Assembly: GCF_011064825.1 (NCBI RefSeq)
Contig: NZ_CP048751.1
Span: forward strand, 1,054,001 to 1,118,000
DNA length: 64,000 bases
From: Brevundimonas mediterranea
GTDB lineage: Bacteria; Pseudomonadota; Alphaproteobacteria; Caulobacterales; Caulobacteraceae
Direction of reading: 5' to 3'
Position 1 is the first letter of the stretch. Every line of letters starts with the position of its first letter. A model generated the notes under the pieces. The model was not told the DNA's origin, searched no databases, and saw nothing but the letters and a program-made list of their open reading frames with translations. The position numbers were made by a program, and so were the translations under genes. Positions 58,104 through 64,000 of the stretch are shown here, in pieces.

Positions 58104-58460
58104 TCAGGCCGCGACCATCCGTTCGACTTCGCTGACCAGGTCGCGCAGATGGACCGGCTTGGACAGGACCTTGGCCTGGGGCGTGGCCTGGGCGGCGGTC
58201 AGGGCGACGGCGGCGAAGCCGGTGATGAACATGATGCGCAGGCCCGGCTGGCGGGCGGCGGCGACGCGCGCCACCTCGATCCCGTCGGCGCCGGGCATGA
58301 CGATGTCGGTCAGCAGCAGGTCGTAGGGGCCGTGTTCCAGGGCGTCGATGGCGTCGTCGCCGTTCTCGCAGTCGACGACATGATGCCCTGCCCGCTCGAG
58401 CGCCCGGGTGAGGAAACCGCGAAGCGAACTGTCGTCTTCGGCCAAAAGGATGCGCGCCAT
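58104..58460 (-). CDS. cpdR: Single-domain response regulator CpdR
   Basis: 118 residues, receiver domain only. MARILLAEDDSSLRGFLTRALERAGH, phospho-acceptor Asp in YDLLLTDIVMPGADGIEVARVAA (~51), GLRIMFITGFAAVAL and KVLSKPVHLRDLVSEVERMVAA match Caulobacter CpdR over the full length. Unphosphorylated CpdR primes ClpXP to degrade cell-cycle proteins at the stalked pole; the terminal Ala-Ala, needed in Caulobacter for CpdR's own turnover, is kept. Monocistronic. Confidence 0.9.
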   Translation of the reverse strand: MARILLAEDDSSLRGFLTRALERAGHHVVDCENGDDAIDALEHGPYDLLLTDIVMPGADGIEVARVAAARQPGLRIMFITGFAAVALTAAQATPQAKVLSKPVHLRDLVSEVERMVAA

Positions 58461-58574
58461 TCGAGAAGTGCCCGTTTAATCAGGGACGCAACCTAGGCCG
58501 ACAAGCGTAAACCGGCGATGAAATTCACCGGTCGAACGTCTTCCTTCCACAGCGAAACCCGCTATGCGGGGATC

Positions 58575-59399
58575 ATGACCACGGACGGGGCCAGTTTCGC
58601 GATCAGCCTGCCGCCCGCCGCGGCCCCGGAAACGGCCCTGGTCTTCGCCTCGCCCCATTCGGGCGAGACCTATCCCGACGACATGGGGGCCTTCGCCGGA
58701 CTGGCCCGCGCCAGCCTGAAAAGCGCCGAGGACGCCCTGGTCGGCGCCCTGGTGCGCGAAGGGCCGGCCCATGGGGCGCCCCTGATCGAGGGGCGGATCG
58801 GCCGGGCCTATCTGGACCTGAACCGCGACCCTGGCGAACTGGATCCGGACCTGATCGTCGATGCGGACGGGCCGGTGGGGGCCAAGACCCGGGCTGGATA
58901 CGGCGTCATCCCCCGGCTGTCGGGCGACGGCCTGGCCCTGTATGATCGGCGGCTGTCCCTGGCGGAGGCCCAGGCGCGCATCCGGACCGCCCACGCCCCC
59001 TATCACACGGCCCTGGCCGAACTGATGGAACGGACGCGGGCGCGACGGGGCCGGGCCGTGCTGATCGACTGGCATTCGATGCCGACGCGGGCGGTGGGGG
59101 CGGAGGTGGTGCTGGGGGACCGGCACGGGTCGTCGTGCCAGGCGCGACTGACCCGGCGACTGCGCGACCTGTTCGAGGGGCTGGGCTGGCGGGTGGCGCT
59201 GAACCATCCCTACGCCGGGGGCTGGTCCACCCAGTTCTGGGGCCGGCCGGCGGACGGCTATGAGGCGATCCAGATCGAACTGAGCCGCAAACTGTATCTG
59301 GACGAGGCGACCCAGACGCCCAACGCGGCCCACGCCGCGACCCGCAAGGCGCTGAATCGCGTCATCGCCGCCCTGTGCGCGGATGACGGGGCGGCCTGA
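58575..59399 (+). CDS. N-formylglutamate amidohydrolase
   Basis: About 274 residues from the ATG at 58575 (GGGGA upstream). VFASPHSGETYPDDM, LIEGRIGRAYLDLNRDPGELDPDLI, VLIDWHSMPT and DRHGSSC are family motifs, with His/Asp/Glu positions as in zinc-dependent FGase/HutG2. It removes formate from N-formylglutamate in one route of histidine degradation. No hut genes are nearby. A frame to 58518 adds 19 residues without a better start. Confidence 0.9.
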   Translation: MTTDGASFAISLPPAAAPETALVFASPHSGETYPDDMGAFAGLARASLKSAEDALVGALVREGPAHGAPLIEGRIGRAYLDLNRDPGELDPDLIVDADGPVGAKTRAGYGVIPRLSGDGLALYDRRLSLAEAQARIRTAHAPYHTALAELMERTRARRGRAVLIDWHSMPTRAVGAEVVLGDRHGSSCQARLTRRLRDLFEGLGWRVALNHPYAGGWSTQFWGRPADGYEAIQIELSRKLYLDEATQTPNAAHAATRKALNRVIAALCADDGAA

Positions 59400-59440
59400 C
59401 CCCGGCCCCCTGCCCCCGGATCGCGGATCGGCACGGGACG

Positions 59441-59522
59441 AAAAAAAGCCGCGCCCGGAGGCGCGGCATAAAAGTCTATAGGGAGGAAACGCCCAGGAAG
59501 GGCAAGACGCCCGGAGGCGTCG
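59441..59522 (-). ncRNA. Candidate trans-acting small RNA with anti-Shine-Dalgarno motifs
   Basis: About 82 nt on the minus strand. Hairpin 1 is GACGCC-TCCG-GGCGTC, hairpin 2 is GCCC-TTCCT-GGGC, then an unpaired GTTTCCTCCCTATAGACTTT, then a terminator hairpin GCCGCGCC-TCCG-GGCGCGGC with TTTTTTT (59467-59441). A good promoter sits upstream (59529-59557). CCUCCC in the open linker and UUCCU in a loop are complementary to ribosome binding sites, as in several alphaproteobacterial sRNAs. No family was identified. Confidence 0.7.
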
Positions 59523-59528
59523 AAGGTC

Positions 59529-59557
59529 AATCTAGGTTGCGATGCACAATCGGTCAA
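59529..59557 (-). promoter_or_regulatory. Sigma-70 promoter of the small RNA
   Basis: Minus strand TTGACC (59557-59552), 17-bp spacer, TAGATT (59534-59529). Six bases further gives a start near 59522, directly before hairpin 1. It is one of the closest matches to the vegetative consensus noticed in this window. Confidence 0.75.
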
Positions 59558-59670
59558 GCGCTGCGCGCGGTTTTCGGGTCACGGCATGTTACGCAATTAC
59601 GGCGCTTTCGCCCCAATTCGACGCACCGGGGCAGGAGAGGACGTCCCCTGTCGCACCTGCAAAATAACCG

Positions 59671-60354
59671 TCATTCACCCAGCAGGCGCCGCGCATTTCG
59701 AATGGCGCGGGCGGCGGGCGACGCCTCCTGGCGATAGATCAGCAGGCCGAAGGACGAGGCCACGCCCAGGGCCAGCCACAGAGGGCCGAACAGCCAGGCC
59801 GCCGCCGCCAGGGCGAAATAATAGCCCCGGACCCCCTGGCTGAACGAACTGAGCGCGGGATTGAGCAGTTCGGCCGCCGCCTCGCCGAACGCCTTGCGGT
59901 CGATCTCCTTGTTGATCTCGGGCGCCGAGCCGATCAGGGCCAGGGTGTAGTTCATCTGGCGCAGGGCCCAGATGAAATCCAGGAAGCCGCGCGCCAGGCA
60001 GATCAGCACCAGGGCCAGCTTGGCCTCCAGGATCCTGGTCGGCACATTGTCCGCTCCGACGGCGGCGAAGCCTTCCAGCTTGCTCTCGCCCCCGAACAGG
60101 ATGCCGCCCACCGCCGCGATCAGCAGCAGATTGGTCGAGGCGAAGAAGGAGGCCGAGTTGATCGAATGGCCCATCAGCTGGCTATCGACCAGGCGGATCT
60201 CGCGGTGGGTCATCGACGCCATCCAGACCCGGCGGACATGGCTCATGTCGTCGTTCAGCGAACCGCCGTGGCGGCCGATGAACTTCAGGATCGGCGCATA
60301 GCCGAGCCAGCAGATGAAGAAGAGCGCCAGCGCGGCCCAATCAACCCAGGTCAT
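59671..60354 (-). CDS. DUF599 family membrane protein
   Basis: 227 residues, about four or five helices. [97 protein letters not shown] and [23 protein letters not shown] match DUF599. Function unknown. The sRNA gene lies downstream, 113 bp past the stop; transcription of this gene may end at the sRNA terminator. Divergent from ppa. Confidence 0.85.
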   Translation of the reverse strand: MTWVDWAALALFFICWLGYAPILKFIGRHGGSLNDDMSHVRRVWMASMTHREIRLVDSQLMGHSINSASFFASTNLLLIAAVGGILFGGESKLEGFAAVGADNVPTRILEAKLALVLICLARGFLDFIWALRQMNYTLALIGSAPEINKEIDRKAFGEAAAELLNPALSSFSQGVRGYYFALAAAAWLFGPLWLALGVASSFGLLIYRQEASPAARAIRNARRLLGE

Positions 60355-60481
60355 CGCGCGAATTGAGCCCAGTCGCCGCTGTGGCGCAAGTCCGCCGACT
60401 CAAGTCGCGCTTGCCGAGGCCGCGCGCGCGTCCTATCACGCGCGCCTCACAGAATTTCGCAGACGCAGCAAAGACCCCGCC

Positions 60482-61042
60482 ATGAACCTCGACGCTATTC
60501 CGGTCGGCCCGAACGCTCCCTGGGACGTCAATGTCGTCATCGAAATCCCGCAGGGCGGGCTGCCGGTGAAATACGAGATGGACAAGAAATCCGGCGCCCT
60601 GTTCGTCGATCGCTTCCTGCACACCGCCATGTACTATCCCGGCAACTACGGCTTCATCCCGCACACCCTGTCGGACGACGGCGATCCCTGCGACGTGATC
60701 GTGCTGAACCCGACGCCGGTCGTGCCCGGCTGCGTCATCCGCTCGCGCCCCATCGGCGTGCTGATGATGGTGGACGAGGCCGGCGGCGATGAGAAGATCC
60801 TGGCCGTGCCGGTCGACAAGCTGAACCCCTATTACACCGACGTCGCCAGCTATCGTCAGCTGCCGGCCATCCTGATCGAGCAGATCGAACACTTCTTCAC
60901 CCACTACAAGGATCTGGAGAAGGGCAAGTCGGTCACGGTCAAGGGCTGGGGCGACGCCGGCGAGGCCGCCGAAATGATCGCCAAGGGCATGCAGGCCCAC
61001 CAGGACAAGCTGGCCGCCAAGAAGGCCGGCAAGGCCGCCTGA
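60482..61042 (+). CDS. ppa: Inorganic pyrophosphatase
   Basis: 186 residues, family [78 protein letters not shown] holds the diphosphate-binding Lys/Glu/Arg and the signature [27 protein letters not shown] and [19 protein letters not shown] complete it. It hydrolyses PPi in the cytoplasm, pulling biosynthetic reactions forward. I took the ATG at 60482; the frame to 60314 runs into the divergent DUF599 gene. The tail is Lys/Ala-rich. Confidence 0.96.
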   Translation: MNLDAIPVGPNAPWDVNVVIEIPQGGLPVKYEMDKKSGALFVDRFLHTAMYYPGNYGFIPHTLSDDGDPCDVIVLNPTPVVPGCVIRSRPIGVLMMVDEAGGDEKILAVPVDKLNPYYTDVASYRQLPAILIEQIEHFFTHYKDLEKGKSVTVKGWGDAGEAAEMIAKGMQAHQDKLAAKKAGKAA

Positions 61043-61061
61043 TCCAGGCTCTCGCCTCCTC

Positions 61062-61290
61062 CCCCTCCGGGGGAGGTGGCGCGGCGCTTCTCCAGCGCCG
61101 TGACGGAGAGGGCGCCCCCGCAAGACCGGCGCCTCTGCGACGCCCAGAACCCCTGCCCGCCACGCCTGCCCTCGCGCTCGCTTAGGCCAGGCCCATGGGC
61201 GATCTCCTCCCGCCCGAAGGAGACGGGCGCGCGCCAAAGTCTGCTTTCCGGCCTGCCGTCGATTTCGCAAACCGACCCATAGCGGACCTT
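61062..61290. repeat. Repeat-rich stretch downstream of ppa
   Basis: A hairpin CCTCCCCCTCCGGGGGAGG (61062-61079, reading across) lies just past ppa and may help end transcription. At 61236-61290 there is a dispersed repeat-like block with AAAGTCTGCTTTCC and ACCCATAGCGGACCTT; the same AAGCGGAC-type sequence occurs at the right end of IS copy 1 and outside the left end of copy 2. No gene was seen in 61043-61304. Confidence 0.5.
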
Positions 61291-61304
61291 CGTCGGCGAG
61301 CTGA

Positions 61305-61982
61305 TCAGCAGGTCGGAGGAGCCCCTGCCTTGAAGCTGTCGACATATTCGGCAACCGGCCCGAGGCCAACCGAAGCTCTAAATTCGTCGACGCGCCCCGC
61401 ATCCTCAAGCCGCCAAAGCGTCCACTGACCGGTGCCGTAAGGGCAGGTCATCTGTGTCCCGTATCTCTGCGGTTGATCTCTCGTCATCTGAAGCCGGTCA
61501 TACATCATGGCGTACTCCGAACCGGCGACTTCCCCGCTGGGTACAAGGTCGGCGAGAATCGGCAGAAAGCGCTCCCACAGCGTCTCATCGCCATGCTGCA
61601 CAATGAGGAACGCCGACGCGGCTGCGTTGTCGCCGTAGCGACTTTTTCTGAACCACCCCTCCTCCGGAACCATCGCCAATAACTGCTCTTGGTTTTCGAT
61701 ATCGATCGCCCGCACCTCTGGCCAAAGCGCGCGTCGAACTCGCCCGCGTTCGGGGGGCGGCACGTTCGCCATAGCCCTCCAAAGACCTTGTCGAGCGGCC
61801 TGGTCGATAGCCCCCATGCGCTCCAGGCGTTCTTGATCCGTCTGTGGTGGAGGCAATGCACTCTGAGCGCCCTTTACTTCCGCGATGCTGGTACGCAGAG
61901 CGTTCAAGGCCGTTTCAGTTAGCGGATCAGGCGCCGTCGCTTGCGCAACCATCAGTGTAAGCGTTGCAATGTTGTGGATCAT
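61305..61982 (-). CDS. DUF6624-like exported protein of unknown function
   Basis: 225 residues. A hydrophobic N-terminus (MIHNIATLTLMVAQATA) is a probable signal peptide. RLERMGAIDQAARQGLWRAMA, AIDIENQEQLLAMVPEEGWFRKSRYGDNAAASAFLIVQHGDETLWERFLPIL and EYAMMYDRLQMTRDQPQRYGTQMTC match the DUF6624 pattern (W-x-GDxAxxxAFLxxQHxD, later YGTQ). Function unknown. GC and codon use are more relaxed than in core genes. IS copy 2 lies 84 bp upstream of its start, so its original promoter may have been displaced. Confidence 0.75.
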   Translation of the reverse strand: MIHNIATLTLMVAQATAPDPLTETALNALRTSIAEVKGAQSALPPPQTDQERLERMGAIDQAARQGLWRAMANVPPPERGRVRRALWPEVRAIDIENQEQLLAMVPEEGWFRKSRYGDNAAASAFLIVQHGDETLWERFLPILADLVPSGEVAGSEYAMMYDRLQMTRDQPQRYGTQMTCPYGTGQWTLWRLEDAGRVDEFRASVGLGPVAEYVDSFKAGAPPTC

Positions 61983-62066
61983 GACGCTCTCCCTAGAACA
62001 CCCATCAGATGGTGCTCAGGATGAGCAGTCAAGGATTGGAAAATGTCGTTTGGCTGTGCCCGCTTC

Positions 62067-62330
62067 CCATCTGTGGACGCCCCCTTCAGCGCAAGAGTGA
62101 TTTTCGGGAATTTCTGACACGTAGTCGGATGCTGCCATCTGTCCGGCCTGTTGATGCGGTCGCTCAAAGACCGCTGGCCTGTATGGGAGTTCGCGGATCC
62201 GGTCCAAATCACCCACGGCGTGCTCGAAGCACAGTGGAAAGCCCTGGTTTTCCTGATCCCGTCTCGCCGACTGTTGCGCCATACGCTCCTTCGCTCATCC
62301 CTACGCTTCGACGTCTCGCGGTCGTGCTGG
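62067..62330 (-). ncRNA. Candidate bridge RNA region of IS copy 2
   Basis: The 264-bp non-coding right end, same as in copy 1. See the copy 1 entry for the donor-like matches. Exact RNA ends are unknown. Confidence 0.45.
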
Positions 62331-63356
62331 CTAGGCCGACACGACCGGAGCTCGGTAGACATCGCCCTTGGCCAAGAGCGCCCAGACTATGCGGGCGTTC
62401 TTGTTCGCCAAGGCGACGATGACCAACATCTTGGGCTTTCTCTCCAGCATCTGGCTCAGCCAGGAACCTGCTGGCGCGCCCCGAATGACGGCCTGTTTGA
62501 TCACCGCGCTGGCCCCGATGGTCAGCAGCCGTCGAAGCGTTCGCTCGCCCATCTTGGTGATCGCGCCGAGCTTCTGCTGACCGCCGGTGGATCGTTGTCG
62601 CGGCGTCAGTCCCAGCCAGGCGGCGAAGTGCCGACCGCTCTTGAAGGCTTCGGGTGACGGGGCCAGTGCGACCAAGGCTGTAGCTGTGATGGGACCGATC
62701 CCGGGAATGGTCATCAGTCGACGCGCAACCGGATCGTTCTTGGCCCGGGAAGCAATCTCCGCATCGAGCACGGCGATCTGCTGGTCCAGCGATCGGAGGG
62801 TCGAGACCAGGACGAGAAGAATCGTCCGCGCGGCGGTTGGAAGCGCCTCTGCCGGATCTTCGACGCGCGCGATCAACCTATCGACGTGCGGAACGCCCTT
62901 GGGAACAATCCAGCCGTATTCGGCCAGGTGACCGCGCAGGGCGTTGATCGTCTGGGTTCGCTGCCGGACCAGAAGGTCGCGGGCCCGAAAGACCACGCTG
63001 CTGGCCTGCTGCTCCTCCTCCTTCAGCGGCACGAACCTCATACTGGGGCGCTGCGCCGCCTCACAGATGGCTTCGGCATCGGCCGCATCGTTCTTCTGAC
63101 GCTTCACGAACGGCTTTACATAGATGGGCGGGATCAATCGGATCGTATGACCCTGGCGGGCCAGCTCACGCCCCCAGTAATGGGCGCCGGCGCAGGCCTC
63201 CATCGCCACCACGCAGGGCGACAGGCCAGCGAAGAACGCCAGCAATCGGCCTCGACCCAACTTCTTGCGAAACACCACCTCGCCCGAGGCATCAGCGCCA
63301 TGCGCTTGAAAGATGTTCTTGGCGAGATCCAGACCGACAGTGCTAACTTGTTCCAC
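62331..63356 (-). CDS. IS110 family transposase, second copy
   Basis: 341 residues, identical over the full length to the transposase of copy 1 (25651-26676), including the DEDD residues and the C-terminal active-site Ser region (RSTGGQQKLG). GTG start with GGAGG upstream. Both copies look intact and could supply active enzyme. Confidence 0.95.
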   Translation of the reverse strand: MEQVSTVGLDLAKNIFQAHGADASGEVVFRKKLGRGRLLAFFAGLSPCVVAMEACAGAHYWGRELARQGHTIRLIPPIYVKPFVKRQKNDAADAEAICEAAQRPSMRFVPLKEEEQQASSVVFRARDLLVRQRTQTINALRGHLAEYGWIVPKGVPHVDRLIARVEDPAEALPTAARTILLVLVSTLRSLDQQIAVLDAEIASRAKNDPVARRLMTIPGIGPITATALVALAPSPEAFKSGRHFAAWLGLTPRQRSTGGQQKLGAITKMGERTLRRLLTIGASAVIKQAVIRGAPAGSWLSQMLERKPKMLVIVALANKNARIVWALLAKGDVYRAPVVSA

Positions 63357-63652
63357 GGACGCCTCCTTCGAGTGCTGTTCAACACCTCACTCTGGCACAT
63401 AGATGCCGTCGGGGGGCGTCCACCCCATCACCCCTAGCGGCAGTTCGGCGCGTCCGCTTTTGGGCTGTGGGCCCGACGTCCGTTTTCCGGGCTGGTGTCG
63501 ATGTCGTGGTCCGACCCGAGGCAGACATCGGGAACCGCCCCCCCCCCCCACGGCCATTCGACAGGCCTGGTTTGCGCCTGATCAAGGCGGCCGCCGGAAC
63601 TGTCCTGCAATCAGAACGCTGTGTCTTCTATAGTCACGCTTGGAATGGTCCT

Positions 63653-64000
63653 TTGAAAATCGCCTGTCCCCTCGTCGTCCTGCCAATCCTGGCCTTGGGC
63701 CTATCCAGCCTTGGGGCCTGCGCCTCCATGCCTGGCCTATCGGGCGTCGAGCTGAACCGGGATCAAGCGTCCCAGGGCGGAAAGACTTTTGGCGAGGGCG
63801 TGGGCCAGGCGGCGACGGCTCCACTGGACGATCTCAACCTGCGGCGACAGGAGGTGCCAGAGGTTCTGATCACCGCGCGCCGCGCCCCCTATGCGACGGC
63901 GGGCCTTCAGCGTTGCTCGGCCGTCGTCGCCCAGATCGACGCCCTGGACGAGGCCCTCGGCCCGGATGTCGATCAGCCGACGCCGGCGACCGGCACGGGC
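63653..64000 (+). CDS. Putative lipoprotein, truncated at the window edge
   Basis: 116 codons are visible and the frame is still open at 64000. The start is TTG at 63653 (MKIACPLVVLPILALGLSSLGAC); GGAATGG lies about 6 nt upstream. The lipobox SLGAC predicts lipidation of Cys near residue 23. The mature part, LNLRRQEVPEVLITARRAPYATAGLQRCSAVVAQIDALDEALGPDVD, resembles a conserved Caulobacteraceae protein with the LGPDxD motif; function unknown. It lies 218 bp beyond the left end of IS copy 2. Confidence 0.75.
   Translation, partial: MKIACPLVVLPILALGLSSLGACASMPGLSGVELNRDQASQGGKTFGEGVGQAATAPLDDLNLRRQEVPEVLITARRAPYATAGLQRCSAVVAQIDALDEALGPDVDQPTPATGTG

Larger units (their letters stand above)
62067..63434 (-). 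mobile_element. IS110-family (IS1111-like) insertion sequence, copy 2
   Basis: 1368 bp, the reverse complement of copy 1 and of the same length; all frames inside it translate identically to those in copy 1, so the copies are near-identical and the transposition recent. Right end (62067) and left end (63434) follow from where identity to copy 1 stops. Subterminal inverted repeats are as in copy 1. Confidence 0.9.

Overview
The window is high-GC DNA from an alphaproteobacterium, most likely a Caulobacteraceae member close to Brevundimonas. The basis is family-level recognition, not a search: a ruvCAB-ybgC-tolQRA-tolB-pal-cpoB-tilS-ftsH order, a CpdR receiver protein ending in Ala-Ala, a ChrR/ECF sigma pair with its FAD-oxidoreductase/DUF1365 partners, and many small palindromic repeats between genes.

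Layout. 1-4556: the 5' end of thiD, two small transporter-like genes (sugE and a DUF486 protein), folP, an Rnk-like regulator, a winged-helix regulator with a membrane partner, and an acyltransferase. 4676-19162 (minus strand): cell-envelope and DNA-repair block, ruvC, ruvA, ruvB, ybgC, tolQ, tolR, tolA, tolB, pal, cpoB, tilS and ftsH. It is interrupted by a plus-strand vapBC pair between tolA and tolB and by a DUF3667 membrane gene between pal and cpoB. 19209-25472: mgtC-like gene, a long coiled-coil protein, yebC, a TauE/SafE exporter and a secreted GH5 glycosidase. 25573-26940 and 62067-63434: two 1368-bp copies, in opposite orientation, of an IS110-family (IS1111-like) element. 26951-42508: thioesterase, alcohol dehydrogenase, S9 peptidase, autotransporter protease, a putative hydrolase, rbsK and nucleoside hydrolase, a TPP riboswitch with thiC, then a lower-GC ATPase/TOPRIM-like pair that looks like a transferred defence module. 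43185-57851: DsbA-like, DUF1206, a PhoPQ-like two-component system, the ECF sigma/ChrR locus with divergent FAD-oxidoreductase/DUF1365 genes, an EF-hand protein, a second two-component system, and a LysR/SDR pair. 57890-64000: tRNA-Val, cpdR, N-formylglutamate amidohydrolase, a candidate small RNA, DUF599, ppa, a DUF6624 protein, IS copy 2 and a truncated lipoprotein gene.

Most notable signals: (1) a small RNA gene at 59441-59557 with a TTGACC-17-TAGATT promoter, three hairpins and a U-run; (2) two back-to-back ECF promoters (TGATCC-N16-CGTA) whose -35 boxes are 5 bp apart; (3) a palindromic repeat sitting in frame inside thiC; (4) perfect 30- and 32-bp inverted repeats whose arms supply the ribosome binding sites of ruvA and ruvB; (5) a vapBC operon that looks leaderless, with three tandem heptads inside its promoter; (6) the ATPase/TOPRIM-like pair. 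All calls come from reading the sequence and the predicted proteins; no database search was run.
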